Shown here piece after piece: positions 45,251 to 58,620 of a stretch of 64,000 bases of DNA. The notes beneath the pieces are model-generated. The model saw nothing but the letters and a program-made list of their open reading frames with translations, was not told the DNA's origin and did not search any database. Made by a program: the position numbers and the translations under genes. Source of the stretch: Heloderma charlesbogerti (taxonomy: Eukaryota; Chordata; Lepidosauria; Squamata; Helodermatidae); contig JANEZZ010001906.1 in the NCBI GenBank assembly GCA_026122225.1, positions 620,001-684,000 of the forward strand, in the 5' to 3' direction. The stretch's first letter is position 1, and the number at the start of each line of letters is the position of its first letter.

Positions 45251-45789
45251 CACCACTTGACGGGGGTCATGGTGAAAGGCACAGCCCTGGGCAGGGCTAG
45301 CATACTCAAGCTAAATGCAGGGGTTGGGGCATACAACAACTAGAACCCAACTTAGTCTTAGGAAATCCATTTTTCCCCTGATAAGCAGTCTCAGGAAATC
45401 TGGTTTTTCCCTGATAAGTTCTGTGGCGGCTGCTGGATGGCCACAACGTCATCTAGCCCTAATGACCTCAACACGCAGCCGGCTCGGAGTAAATTGCTGG
45501 TGGAAACACCCCCCAGGAAGAATTCATGCTGTGTGTGCAAGCTTCCCAAAAGCCTCTGCTTGGCCATTGCTGGTAACTGGATGCAGGATTAGAGCCAGCA
45601 AGACTCTGCTTAGATAATGTTTTTCCCTCACAACCAAATGGACCATCTGAAGGGTCGCTGCTGCTTTTTTTTGCCTTGCCTCACAACATGAATAACCTGC
45701 TTGAATCATAGGGAGCTGTACCTCTACTGACACTTTGGATGGCATATCTTGTTAATATGTGCTCTCTTTTTCTTACCCATTGTTGCTTA
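45251..45789. other. Upstream intron/flank, nothing recognised
   Basis: Nothing recognised beyond the end of the tandem repeat. Confidence 0.35.
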
Positions 45790-46110
45790 GCTTAGTTAAA
45801 ATATTTCTAGGACCCCTTTAAGGACAAATGCTCTCTCAAGGCAGAGTACAAAATAAAATCTCATAAAATAATAAAGCAGAAAAAATAAAATTAATAAATA
45901 TTTACAGCAACAAACATCCAGCCCAGACAGTACTAAAATCTAAAACATAATTTCAGTTAAAATCCAAGAACAGCCCAGTAAGACACAATCAAGAGAAGGT
46001 CAATGAAGAGAGATGGATCTTTAGAGCTTTCCTAAAAGCCCTGCAATGAAAAGATTGTGGCAGCACTGCATGAGATTTCCCTCACTAGTGCTAGCCTGGC
46101 AGAGTCCCTA
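45790..46110 (-). repeat. L2-like 3' UTR remnant
   Basis: A-rich tail (ATAATAAAGCAGAAAAAATA) followed by TTTAGAGCTTTCCTAAAAGC, resembling the complement of a reptile L2 3' UTR. Weakly supported. Confidence 0.4.
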
Positions 46111-46939
46111 TAGAATCTAGCATTATCTACAGAATTATCTTTGACCTTATCTTGGACCAGAAATTAGAGATTAGAAATAAGGACAGAATTCCCTTGCTAG
46201 CAGCAGATGCTGGCAGTCTGGCAACCTGCCAGAAATGGCTCGGTGGACTGCATATGGCTGGCACTTTTTGCACCCCTGTTATAAAAGAAAGGCCACACTG
46301 TCTCTCTGCCCTACTAGTAAAGCTCGGTGCCAGGGATCCTTGGTGTCATACAAGAAACCCTTGGGTGAGGTTGGCCACACCCTTCGTCCAACCAGGTTGG
46401 GGTGACACAAGCCAGTTCAGCATGCTCTTCAGCTATTAGGAAGGAGATAACACACCCTTTTCTACTGTAGCCCAGATTACATGGAGTGCAAGAGTAAAGT
46501 ACTTGGAGACACCAGCTCTACTCAGTTTAATGGGGTGCTGCAGATTATCTGGGATGCCCAGACACAGAACGGCTTTAAGAATAAGGCATCAATCCCATTA
46601 TGGGAACATCTCTTAACAATTATGGGAGGAATCTCACAGTAGGACTGCAACTCCTACAAACCTTTATGGAGTACTGTTTGCTAAGCACTTCAAACAATTA
46701 AGTGATAAACCGGGGGGGGGGAGGAGAAACATAATCCTGCCAAGCCACGGATGCGAGAGATGACAGGGACTGACACGAGAGTAGCTGAGATAGGGAAGGG
46801 GCGGGGGGAGTCAGATGGCTTTTAAACGGCTAACACAGATCAGGAGACCAAAGAAGTCACCCTTGAGAAGGAACTTAAAAAGAAGGGGAATAAGGCCACA
46901 TGCTGAGGAACAGAGAGGGAGAGAGCCTGAGGGCTCTCG
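46111..46939. other. Upstream intron/flank, nothing recognised
   Basis: Purine-rich near 46710-46930. No exon recognised. Confidence 0.35.
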
Positions 46940-46946
46940 CAAGTAT

Positions 46947-49165
46947 TGTTGTTTATTCGGTCAGTCGCTTCTGACTCTTCGTGACTTCATGGACTAGCCC
47001 ACGCCAGAGCTTCCTGTCAGCCGTCACCACCCCTAGCTCCCCCAAGGTCGAGTCCGTCACCTCCAGAATATCATCCATCCATCTTGCCCTTGGTCGGCCC
47101 CTCTTCCTTCGGCCTTCCACTTTCCCTAGCATCAGCATCTTCTCCAGGGTCTCCTGTCTTCTCATTATGTGGCCAAAGTACTTCAATTCTGCCTTTAATA
47201 TCATTCCCTCAAGTGAGCAGTCTGGCTTTATTTCCCGGAGTATGGACTGGTCTGATCTTCTTGCAGTCCAAGGCACTCTCAGAATTTTCCTCCAGCACCA
47301 CAGTTCAAAAGCATCTATCATCCTTCGCTCAACCTTCCTTATGGTCCAGCTCTCGCAGCCATAGGTTACTACAGGGAATACCATTGCTTTAACTATGCGG
47401 ACCTTTGTTGTCAGTGTGATGTCTCTGCTCTTCACTATTTTATCAAGATTTGTCATTGCTGTCCTCCCAAGAAGTAAACGTCTTCTGATTTCCTCGCTGC
47501 AGTCAGCGTCTGCAGTAATCTTTGCGCCTAGAAAGACAAAGTCTGTCACTGCCTCCACATTTTCTCCATCTATTTGCCAGTTCTCAATCAAGCTGGTTGC
47601 CATAATCTTGGTTTTTTTGAGGTTTAACTGCAACCCAGCTTTTGCACTTTCTTCTTTCACCTTCGTCATGAGGTTCCTCAGCTCCTCCTTGCTTTCAGCC
47701 ATCAAAGTGGTATCATCTGCATATCTGAGATGGTTAATGTTTCTTCCAGTGATTTAAACTCCAGCCTTGGCTTCATCAAGCCCAGCACGTCGCATGATGT
47801 GTTCTGCGTACAGGTTGAATAGGTAGGGTGAGAGTATACAACCCTGCCGTACTCCTTTCCCAATCTTAAACCAGTCCGTTGTTCCATGGTCTGTTCTTAC
47901 CGTTGCTACTTGGTCATTATACAGATTCCTCAGGAGGCAGACAAGATGACTTGGTCTCCCCATACCACCAAGAACTTGCTACAATTTGTGATGATCCACA
48001 CAGTCAAAGGCTTAGAATAGTCAATAAAACAGAAATAGATGTTTTTCTGAAACTCCCTGGCTTTCTCCATTATCCAGCGGATATTGGCAATTTGGTCTCT
48101 AGTTCCTCTGCCTTTTCGAAACCCAGCGTGTACATCTGGCAATTCTCGTTCCATGAATTGCTGGAGTCTACCTTGCAAGATCTTGAGCATTACCTTACTG
48201 GCGTGTGAAATAATTGCCACTGTTCGATAGTTTGAACATTCTTTGGTGCTTCCCTTGTTTGGTATGGGGATATAGGTTGATTTTTTCCAGTCTGTTGGCC
48301 ATTCTTGTGTTTTCCAAATTTGCTGGCATATGGCATGCATCATCTTGACAGCATCATCTTGCAAGATTTTAAACAGTTCAGCTGGGATACCGTCATCTCC
48401 TGCTGCCCTGTTATTAGCAATGCTTCTTAAGGCCCATACAACCTCACTCTTCAGGATGTCTGGCTCTAGCTCACTGACCACACCGTCAAATCTATCCCCG
48501 ATATTATTATCCTTCCTATACAGATCTTCTGTATATTCTTGCCACCTGTTCTTGATCTTTTCTGCTTCTGTTCGGTCCTTGCCATCTTTGTTTTTGATCA
48601 TACCCATTTTTGCCTGGAATTTACCTCCAATGTTTCTAATTTTCTGGAAGAGGTCTCTTGTCCTTCCTATTCTGTTATCTTCTTCTGCTTCCGTGCATTG
48701 CTTGTTTAAAAATAATTCCTTATCTCTTCTGGCTAACCTCTGGAATTTTGCATTTAATTGGGCATATCTCCATCTATCACTGTTGCCTTTTGCTTTCCTT
48801 CTTTCTTGGGCTGCTTCCAGTGTCTCAACAGACAGCCATCTTGCCTTCTTGGTTTTCTTTTTCTTTGGGACGTTTTTTATTGTCGCCTCCTGAACAATGT
48901 TGCGAACTTCTGTCCATAGTTCTTCCGGGACCCTATCTACTAAATCTAGTCCCTTAAATCTATTCTTCACCTCCATTGCATATTCATGAGGAATATTAGT
49001 GAGCTCATATCTAACTTATCTGTGGGTCTTCCCTATTCTCTTTAGTCTGATTCTAAATTGTGCAATAAGAAGTTCGTGATCTGAACTACAATCAGTTCCA
49101 GGTCTTGTTTTTACCAACTGCATAGATGTCCGCCACCTTTGGCTACAAAGGATGTAGTCATCTTT
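46947..49165 (-). mobile_element. BovB (RTE) LINE, 2.2 kb, with 7-bp target duplication
   Basis: The longest BovB copy. Minus-strand order: C-terminal endonuclease (RTSMQLVKTRPGTDCSSDHE, about 49050-49130), linker and RT fingers at 47930-48976 (VKNRFKGLDLVDRVPEELWT; DGIPAELFKILQDDAVKMMH), RT palm broken by a one-base deletion in the YSKAFDC block near 48015, ADDT region near 47710, then an open frame of 250 codons at 46953-47705 (KEELRNLMTKVKEESAKAGL to the stop after TKSQKRLTE). The short duplication CAAGTAT lies at 46940-46946 and 49166-49172. The tail ends AATAAACAACA, the same 3' subtype as 4127-5901. Confidence 0.93.
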
Positions 49166-49172
49166 CAAGTAT

Positions 49173-50219
49173 AGGAAGCAGCATATGGAGGCAGAAGCAG
49201 AAGGTGGAAAAAGTACGGAAGCATGAGCCACCACACACTCTCTTTGTTCTTGTCTAAGTCCTCTCGCTACAGCTATTACTCTAGAACAGCCGGGTATCTC
49301 AAGTAAGGCTTCTTCTGTATGAATGCAAGGTGATCCCAGCACTACCAGCTGGGAAGGCTCTGTTCTAGGGGCTAGTCACATGTGAAGAGATTAACTCATG
49401 AGGCCTCCAACGTGGTGACATTCATCCTTTGGGAGAGCCTCCCTAAGGAGACGCATCATAGCCCATTTCTTTATGCCTTTCAGTGACAGGCTAAGGCCTT
49501 CTTTAAAACAGTTGAGAAAGAAATTGCGGCCTATGGCTGCTCTGGATTGTTTTATCAGTGCTCTAGTTACATTTCATTGCAGTTTTATATTTTCATATTT
49601 TAAGAAGTTAGTCTCCTTTCCTAAGAACAGTACAATCCAATACATGTCTACTCAGAGTAAGTCACGCTGAGTCCAATGGAGTTTATGCCTAGGTAAATGG
49701 GAATCAGATCACAGCCAAAGACATGTTATAAGCAGGAGCTTTTTTTGCTTTGCTTTGATTCCCTTCTTTAAGAAGTAGGGCTAAATAAAGAAGAGCAGCT
49801 TTCCAGATTTCCAGTGAGGCTGTAATATTACACATGGATGCAGAAAAGCAATCAAACTTCCTCTCTCAGAAGAAGAACCAATCTTCTTTTGACATTTTTA
49901 ACGTCAACTGGATCCCTTCAGCACTTATGAGAGCCTCATTCCAAGAATGAGGGCCTTTTGTTTAATAACGGGAAATATTTTAAGAGTTCAAGTATTTTGT
50001 GATGAAAACACTTCTGTATTCAGAAAAAAGAAGCAAATGGGTGAATATATCATATTAGCAGCCCAGCTTACATGTTACATTCTTCTTCTTCTTCTTCTTT
50101 AATGATGTGCTTAAGCCAGCCACTTTGATGTTGAAGAAAAAATAGCTGTGGGGCCCTGATCGAGAACATGCTCCTGATCTAGATCAGGGTCTCTCCCTCC
50201 CACTGCTATTTGCCCTTTA
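49173..50219. other. Upstream intron/flank with short MITE remnant
   Basis: 49626-49716 (CAGTACAATCCAATACATGT, CTACTCAGAGTAAGTCACGC, TTTATGCCTAGGTAAATGGG) is a decayed non-autonomous element also seen near 20548-20640 and 56541-56610. A CTT microsatellite is at 50081-50100. Otherwise nothing recognised. Confidence 0.5.
50081..50100. repeat. (CTT)n microsatellite
   Basis: About six CTT units. Confidence 0.85.
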
Positions 50220-50342
50220 AAGATGCAATCCTATGCATGTTTAGACAGAAAAAGCCATACAACTCCCAACATTCCCCTAGCTGGGGGATGCTGGGAGTTG
50301 CAGTACTTTTCTTCTGTCTAAACATGCATATGATTGGATCCG
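50220..50342. mobile_element. Harbinger-like foldback MITE, copy 1
   Basis: The arms are GATGCAATCCTATGCATGTT then TAGACAGAAAAAG, and the complementary CTTCTGTCTAAACATGCATA then TGATTGGATC; the inner parts ACAACTCCCAACAT / ATGCTGGGAGTTG pair as well. Preceded by TTA (50217-50219); the right duplication is not seen. Confidence 0.75.
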
Positions 50343-50763
50343 AAGTTGCCGTTTTCTGAAAAGAGCACCTTCGGGGTTAAGTAGTGTAGGGGCGGGGGCT
50401 TTTCATCAGGAAAATGATGCAGGATCCAGACCCACAGCTGCTTTTTCTTCAAAATAAAAGCAACCAGTTGAAACACACTTTTAAAAAAAAGTGAATAAAT
50501 TAATATGTAGTTTGGCCCTCGCCAGGAATGAGGATGCTCCTATTCAAATATTACCTCTGCCATGAACTCACTGAATGGCTCTTGGCAAGTCTGTCTCTCT
50601 CAGCCTCAATCCACCCACCCCTAGTCTGCAAGAAAGTGTTACACAGAGGCTAAGGATTACTACTTCCTACAGCATGTATCCACTACATTTGGGAAGGGTG
50701 GTGGTGGAATCAATAGAATCAAAATTTTGTAATCAGCATTACTTTGTTGGTGTTACAATAGAA

Positions 50764-50854
50764 CAGGGGTAGGCAGCCAGCATGGGCAATGGTCTGGGAT
50801 TATGGGAGTTGTAGTCCAAAGCATCTAGAAGGAGCACCAGCTTACCTACCTCTG
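50764..50854. mobile_element. hAT-like MITE, internally deleted, with 8-bp duplication
   Basis: Ends CAGGGGTAGGCAGCC and CTTACCTACCTCTG. Flanks CAATAGAA (50756-50763) and CAACAGAA (50855-50862) match at 7 of 8, which supports hAT-type integration. 91 bp against about 134 bp for its relatives. Confidence 0.82.
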
Positions 50855-53800
50855 CAACAGAACATCAAAAGATATAAATTCCAATGATATAAAAACTAGT
50901 TATCCACATGAACAGCGAGGAAAAAACAGAATCTAGGATCCAAGCAAAACAATATAATAGCAACATCTGGAAAAGGCTGAATCCACACAGACCCACTGGA
51001 AATCAGAGTTTATTAGCAAACACCTCACAAAAATAGCTCAATAAAATCAGTTTGTCAAATGGTGACCGACTGCTCTGCAAGTGCAAGCTCTGCTGCCAAC
51101 TCAGGTCCCAGCAATATAAACTTCCTTGAAACGATGACTCTGGAAGACTTTCCTCTCAGAAACACAATTGATTTATTGGGGAAAAAAGCCACCAAATGTG
51201 TATCTCACTGCTGCTATAAACTCAGAGAGAAGATATCCAAAAAGCTACTTTCCTTTCTCTTTTTCTTTCCTGGGTATCCCACTAAAAAACACTCCTGCAC
51301 TGCAACAGTTGAACTCCTTCTTTCCAATTGCTTCTGTTCTTAATGTTAGTGCCCAGTCATTCCCCGTCTTACATAACAGAATTAACACCTTAAAGTTTCA
51401 ACAAAGTCTGAATGTACTTCATTAATATTTCAAAATTCAGTTATGAATATAAACTGCAGAATGTGCTTTGACCACTCTCTTCTTCACCAGCTGTATTAGA
51501 AAGTGACCAAGTTGTCACCTGCAAAAAGATGTTTCTGGCTCCGAGTACTGCTGGAAGTTGCAAATAATTCAACTATATTTGACACACATTTGCTAATAAA
51601 GTACGATTTTCTGTATTCAGTGGGGATCCAACCATTTATTCACCCACCCTTCTACAGCCCTTCTCACAGGGTTTCTATTGAAATAAATTCTAAGTTCTAA
51701 AGAGACCTGATCTTCAGAGGATCAATTTAGCTTACTACAAAGTGATGAAAGTGAGGAATAGGAACGTTGGGGAAACTGCTGGGCCTGAGCACAGTGCCTA
51801 AGGTGAAAAGCAATAGAGGTAGATAGAGGAAATCTGGAAAATAGATTTTAAGAACTGAAAGGCAAGAAGAAATTATCCAAGAGAGAGAAAAGAGCTTTCA
51901 AGGCTCAGGAGCAAACAGCTATATGGTATAAAAATATCCATGAGATTTTGCCTGCTTAAAATGCTGAACTGACAGGCCTCCAAAGTATGGATGGTTGGTT
52001 CGGAAATGAGAGACAGGCTGAAACTTCAAACGATAGTTTCCCATTCTTGTTACAGGGTAAACACTAACCAGTTTGCCAATTTAGATATCTGAGCAAACTG
52101 TCGTTAGTGCTAAACAATAAGATGAAGGTGAAGTTGTATGTGTGAGGGGAAAGGGGAGGCAGAAGAACCATATAAGTTCCTAGTTCCTTTTCAATCCCAA
52201 CCTTGGAGCAGGGCTGGCACAAGGGGTTGGTGTTGCTAGGCACCTGCTGAGGCCACTGCCTCAGGAGGAAGCCCACTGCCAACCCCTGGAGCCTTGTTGC
52301 TGCCTGCTCACCTGCCCTCTAAGTCAACAAGCAGCAATAGGAGCAGGGAGGAGGAGCAGGGACCACTTACCTAACCTTCTTCCTCTGGTTGGACGTATGG
52401 ATTTGGACTGAAGGAAGAGAGTAAGTGAACAGGCAGAAGCAACAGCAGTGAGGAGGAGGAAGGCTCACTCAGAGAAGGGGAGCCTACTGGGCACATCTTG
52501 CCAAAGATCCCCCACAGCCTGGAGCCAACTCTCATATGAATTGAGTCATGGGTAAAGCTACTGGACCAGGCAGCTAGAGAATACTACAAGCCTACAGAGC
52601 ATTTATCAATCCAAAAGAACGTCTTCTAAAGTAGAGATGGAACTATATGCATACTTCAGACTCCAGAAGAATTGACCCTGTGTCCTCAACCCCAACTCTC
52701 ATTAAACTTTTATTCATAGCAGAAACTACCTTAAAAAACATTCCTGAAAAAATTACATCAATTAAATGCCACTCTGCATCTTTTTCAATAAACAAATATC
52801 TCTTTGTTGTTCTATCCTAATCACAACAACTAGTTCTTGAACCCAATAACCACAGAGAAATGAGAAGAATGGGAAAAGGCTGGACTCTAGTTCTCAAGAA
52901 GCTTGTGCTCCATCACTGGATAACAGTCCAATGGTATGCATGTTTTACCTGCAAGTAAGTTGAACTGGGAAAATGTACATTGGGCTAAAGTTATATTTCA
53001 ATAGTCCACTGATATACAATAAAGATCTACAGATGGAAAACCTTTTATACCCCACACCTACTGACAAAGCAGGCTCTCTCAAGTCAGAATTTGGAGGTAG
53101 ATCTGGAGTATCCATCCTCATATCAAGGTCATCATGAGGATCACCTTTTCCCATGTGTTAGCTATGACTGCATCATGCAACATGAGACGTTTGTCTCCTC
53201 ACTTTTGTGGCCTTCTCCAGCACAACTGCAATCTTGTTCCTCTCTTTGGGAAAGGAAACATCTCACCCTCCCCCCCCCCCAACCCTTCCCACTGACTAGA
53301 AGGTGAGGATGATCATAAATACCTTTTTCGTGTTATAAAACAATTGCAGATTTTTCTAAAGGACAGAAGTACAGCGTGAAAACCAAACAACATGGTGTGT
53401 ATAGCGCCTTCCCCCTCCAAGCGTGACAAGCAGGTAGCCTTCCTCCCAACTCTGAAGCTGCAAAGATAGGTGGTACCATCCAAACAGTTGTGTGGCAATG
53501 CATGCCACCTGAACAGCTCCAAAACTGGGGTTGTTTGGCAGCTGCGCAACAAAGGCACCTGAAGAATCTGAGCCATCCAAGCGAACTAGCCAAGTGTCCC
53601 CACATTTGCTTTTCCTGCTAAAGGTGGGAAGCACTGGACACTGTTGCCTAAAGGCACCCCTTGAGCCTTTGGGAAGCAGAGGCCACAGCGCAAGCTCCAT
53701 CCGTACCTGGTCTTTCCCTCGGGAAATGCTGATGGGAAGGGGGTTGAGCCCTGGTGGAAATGTTATATAAGTTGTTAAAATTCCTGAAGGAAACAATTAC

Positions 53801-53969
53801 CAAAAGGCAGGAACAAAATACCTTTAGAAAGCAAGAAATTACAAGATATGCATCTGCTTTCCTATACTGGTTAGCCTACAGTTTTCTCAGAATGTTCTGA
53901 TCGTGCAAATTATGAACCACTGAGGTTCCTTGTCCCGTTATCAGCTCAACTTCTGTCTTGAATACTTTA
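50855..53969. other. Upstream intron/flank, possible short hAT remnant
   Basis: At 52208 GCAGGGCTGGCACAAGGGGT resembles a hAT end, but the other end was not found. The 146-codon open frame at 53356-53796 (minus) has no recognised family or splice support. Otherwise nothing recognised. Confidence 0.35.
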
Positions 53970-54101
53970 GGATGCAATCCTATGGATGTTTAGACAGAAA
54001 AAGTCCTACAAGTCCCAACATGCCTCAGCCAGAAGAGCTGGCTAGGGCATGCTGGGAGTTGTAGGACGTTTTTCTGTCTAAGCATGCATAGGATTGCACC
54101 C
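53970..54101. mobile_element. Harbinger-like foldback MITE, copy 2, TTA duplication
   Basis: 132 bp with about 56-bp inverted arms: left GGATGCAATCCTATGGATGT then TTAGACAGAAAAAGTCCTAC; right, reverse-complemented, GGGTGCAATCCTATGCATGC then TTAGACAGAAAAACGTCCTA. Flanked by TTA on both sides (53967-53969 and 54102-54104). A 3-bp TWA duplication is typical of PIF/Harbinger elements. Confidence 0.85.
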
Positions 54102-54589
54102 TTAATATCTACATCAATCTAGAGATGACTCAAATACCTATTGCCAGTTCTACAGCTACATTTTTAAAATGTTTAGTCCAAAACAATTTCACAGCTTCCT
54201 AAACCTATACTCCAATTTTCCATTTCTGGAGTGCGCAAAAATGGCAAAAGCACACAACTGATAGCCAAACATCAGCATCACAATGCAACAACAGCCCCCA
54301 GTTCAGCAGCAACTTAACCCACACCCTGCTGTAGTGTGTCAAGTGCTATGCAAGTTTATTTAAACAGCACCGGTGGGCCCTGTCAAAGGGCAAAGTTCCC
54401 TTCTATGGCATGTACGGTCTTTTGGCCTGGTGCATCCCTCACTGGTTAAATGGGAATGTCTAGTTTGCATGATTCAGGGATTCTTTTCAAGTGAATGGAT
54501 TCCATGTGATGGGCCAGGTTCCATATTCCACAGCATAATACAGCTTTCATAGGCCTCTGTTTAAAATAAAGCATTGGCCCTATCAGTTG

Positions 54590-54800
54590 CGTTTATTTTT
54601 TATTTATTTCTATACCGCCCAATAGCCAAAGCTCTCTAGGCAGTTCACAAAAATTAAATACGGTTCACAAAACTGTAATTGTGTTACAGAAGTTTTCAAT
54701 GCGACTAAAGTCCAGGCGGGAACTCCAATTGAAATGTTAAAAGACTGAATAGCTATTAGAAGATCATAACAAATCCACAAAGTTAATGTGAACAAATATG
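54590..54800 (-). repeat. L2-type 3' tail fragment
   Basis: TTTATTTCTATACCGCCCAA then TAGCCAAAGCTCTCTAGGCA is the complement of a standard reptile L2 3' end. Confidence 0.6.
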
Positions 54801-57800
54801 TACTTATTTTGTCTGTAGAGCTTTTGAAACCATATTTTGATATGTGTCGTACCGCACAGGGATTATCCTACTGGACTAAAGATATTATTCTTTTCTAATC
54901 AATTCTTCTGGAGTTTGCAGCTGTGGCAAATGTATATGCAGAATGACCCAGATTCCATCAGCGCTAGCACAACAGACTAGTGAATGCAGTTGGTACTCAT
55001 TTATGTGCTCTCACACAACTGGGCTATCGAGAGGGCCCAAGCCCTTACAATTTTTATTTGGAGCTGCAGTATCCAATGGGAAGAAAATGTAGAGAGCCCA
55101 ATTCTTCACAGCTCTGAGGTTTACTCATGAAACAACAGACACCTGTCCATACCAAGCATAGACCAACTAAAACACATTTACTTCTAAACCCAGTTACACA
55201 TGGCACATCTTGGTTCACTGAGCTGGAAACGGCTCTGGCTTTCTCAAATACAAGGCTCAGAAACGACTTTGGTTGGAGGCTGTATGTAGATACAGCTCTA
55301 CCCTTGTCTGAAACAATCCCATTAACATCCTCTTCTCTGCTTGAGGAAGACTGGTCTTATGCAGTATCCTTCCAACTAGTACTTACAAGCCTGTTGAAAT
55401 CTAGACCTCAGCTGGTTGTTAAGTCAAAAATGTCTGGAAGGAGGTGCATGACAGATTCCCATCCTTTCCTCACCTTTCAATCATTATACAGTATTTATTT
55501 ATGAGTTGTTATTTCCCCCAGAAGATGCTCAATACGACCTTACAACAATTAAAGGAAACCTCAAAACCCTGTTCTGTTCAAGGTAGAGGAGAGTGGAAAC
55601 TCTTATGGCCAACCCTTGTGGCATTGTGTCACAAGCTGAACAGGCAGCAGAAGTTTTTGGTAACTGTAAAAAATGGGAGCCAGTGCCACAAAGTCAGGCC
55701 TATATGCCTGACTACCTTTTCCCTGCACTCCATTGCTGCTTGCTACCCAGCTTATTACCTCAATAGACTAAATTAGTAGACAAAACCAACCTGAAGTCAT
55801 AGGATAGGGACTCTGTATATGTACTATAATACACACTAGAATAGCATTATCTCATACTTTGCCCTTGTCTAGGAGCTCATGCCAACCACTGATCTCGTGG
55901 ACAGGGCAAACATTAGAGAAGAGTTACGCTCACTTCCTAGTCACTCCGTGTCTTCTTTCACGGATTCTACATAACGTGCTTCATCCACCAAGACAAATAA
56001 TTAAGATCTCAGGTAATCCTTTCACAATACCCTATTTACTTGAAAAGGTTACCAAAGATAGGTATTCAAAAGAAAGCCTTACAAGTGGATCCCTAATCAC
56101 ACTATTTGTTGTATGGCTTCCACATAGGGTGGAATGCATTACCTGGCCTTGTCAATATTAATCACATCAAATTTTACAAATCATTTGTTTGTTTTAGCAA
56201 AGGTCACAAAGGGTTTTTCACCACGTTCATCCCATTTTTCCCCTTGAGGTATGTGTCAGGCTACCTAGTCTTCATGAATAATAGGGTGTTTGAAATGTTA
56301 CAAATTAACTTGAAGAGAACGCCTCACATATGCCAGAGTGATCCTCTCTAGGCCAAGGGAAAAAGTACCCTAAACATTTCATAGATCTCACAGCAATTCC
56401 TTTTCACGTGATGGACGCAGTTTGCTCACCAGTTTCAACAATGGAGGAAGTGAGACAGAAGGAGGTAGAACCTCTCCCTCCTTCTAGCAGCCTCGCCTTT
56501 TTCAAGAGGGAAGTTAGTAAAAATACTGTGGCAGTTAGGCTGCAAACCTGAATAGGAAGCAAGTCCCATTCAACTAAATGGAACGTCTTTCTGAGTAATT
56601 ACATTTAAGATCAAGCTGTTAAAGACTCACTGATTTATTGTACTGAACAAAGGGGGATATTTTGGAAGGGGGTGTGTGCATCAAGGTACACCACACCAGG
56701 TGGATCACGTTAACTAGGCAAGAACGAACAGTTACAGGAATACACCCTCATTATGAAGAGATAAAAGCTGCTACCCATTTGACTGTGCATTATGCTCACA
56801 GATTTGGTGCTTTGGGTAATGCAAGATCCTGCCATAATCCTCATTCCCTGAAGAGTTGAGAAACACAACCAAATTCATGAATAAATAACAATTCTCTAGT
56901 TGCATGTTTCAGTCATCATTTGAAGCTGCTCTATAAAGTCCATAGATCAAGTCAAAGAGACAGTTCTGACAAACTGAGGTACTCTTCTACTGATTTCTGT
57001 TGAATTACCATTTTTATGTCGAATTTTGATCCATTCACAGGTTCTTGGCTATATATACACACACAAGATACCCCTTCACTAAGGGGCCAACTTAGAAATA
57101 TGTTCCCCCTTATCAAGTCTTGACATATATAAGCACCTTTTACTCAAGCTAGTTCATAATATTTTAGAAGTTACATTTAGTGGATGTATACTGAAGGTTG
57201 GGGTCAAAGCATTTTCAATCTTCCATTTGGTTTAGAAAGGCCAAAGTTCTAACAGAAAGAATACTGGATTATAGATTCATTGGATAAAATTAAGTTATCT
57301 TTTGAAATGTACGTATGAACACTTCCTTCTGCTTCTCTCTACCTTTTGTTTTAAGAAAAAATAATATGTTACCAGGATTGTGTAGGATCAACCCGTTTCA
57401 CTTTGCAGGTGTACAAACACTGCCATAAAGCCACTTTTATGTAATAACCATAGAATCGAAATATCCTACAAAAACAGAAGGGGGAAAAAGACACAGCAGG
57501 AGGACAGGGGATTTAAAGTCTGTAGGTTAAGGGGGAGGGGGAGGAGGCAAGACCTCAGAAGGTTCATGTTGTTCCTTATTAACAGTTTTAATGAAATATT
57601 ATCCCCAGCTATTATTGCACAAAAATAAATCTAGCTAAAATCACACAAGCATCATAACTGACCCAAATGAAACAGGAATTAGAGGATTTCATTTTGTGCT
57701 ATAGTATTGTCAGTCATTTAAACTGGGTGTAATTGAATTCATATGAGGAGGACTAAGTGCCTTGCTGTGTTGGCATTCTGCCGACTCCCATATTTTGTGT

Positions 57801-58035
57801 ACATATCCATATCTGCCTCTATTATTTTTTCTTCTTCATAATCCAATGACTACATAATAAAATCATAGGAAAATATCAGCCACACTGAGTTTTCAAAAAA
57901 GGGCAGGTTGTGACTGCATGATCCCTGTTTGAACTCAAGAGTGAAGCATGGAAATGGACTAATTATATGTTGCCTTGCTCAAGAGAGAAATGGCAAGTGC
58001 CATTTCCAACACATCAGAGCTCATGAGTTAGCTTT
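54801..58035. other. Upstream intron/flank, nothing recognised
   Basis: A/T-rich, with a decayed MITE half near 56541-56610. The open frames at 55127-55776 have no recognised similarity. Confidence 0.4.
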
Positions 58036-58620
58036 TTAAAACAATCATATTTTGTTTATATTTTGAATTGATGTCCCACCCTTCAATATTGCTATTCCAG
58101 GAGTGGCTAACAGGGCAGTAAAACAATAAAACCATTAAATGCACAATTAAAACAAAATTATGTAAAAAGCACCAGGGCAATAAGGAACACAGCAGCAGAA
58201 TAAAACCCAAGGGATCTACCATCTTTAAAAGGACTTGGAATAGAAAAGGTCTTCTCCAGGTGTGAGAAAGAGGTAAGAATAGGTTCCAGTCTCCCTGTGG
58301 AGGGCATCCCAAAAGGCATGGTGCCACCATTGAGAAAGCCCTCTTTCTACTCACCTTCCATCAATCACTGAAGATGGGGGACACCCAGAGAAGGGCCTCC
58401 AAAGATGATCTTAGTACATGGTTAGGTTTGTGTGAGAGAAGATATCTTCAGGTATCTGGATCTTCAGGTATCTGGGACCCAAGGCTTGTAACGATTAAAA
58501 AGTAAGCACCAACACTCTGAATTTGTGCTCAGAGGTGGGCCAGCAGCCAGTACAGGCCTACTAATTTTGGGACAACATGTTCTCATTGGCTGGTTTCAAT
58601 TAGAAGATGTGTTACATGGG
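58036..58620 (-). mobile_element. L2 LINE 3' fragment
   Basis: Around 58290-58350 the minus strand encodes SRKRAFSMVAPCLLGCPPQG, matching the L2 C-terminal RSRAFSVVAP block. The A-rich 3' tail lies at about 58110-58180. 58380-58560 resembles upstream L2 sequence in the same orientation, much decayed. Confidence 0.55.

Noticed and set aside
53356..53796. 146-codon minus-strand open frame
   Set aside because: Same strand as the host gene, but no family resemblance and no supported splice sites.
55127..55776. Overlapping open frames of 125 and 110 codons
   Set aside because: No similarity recognised and no exon signals.
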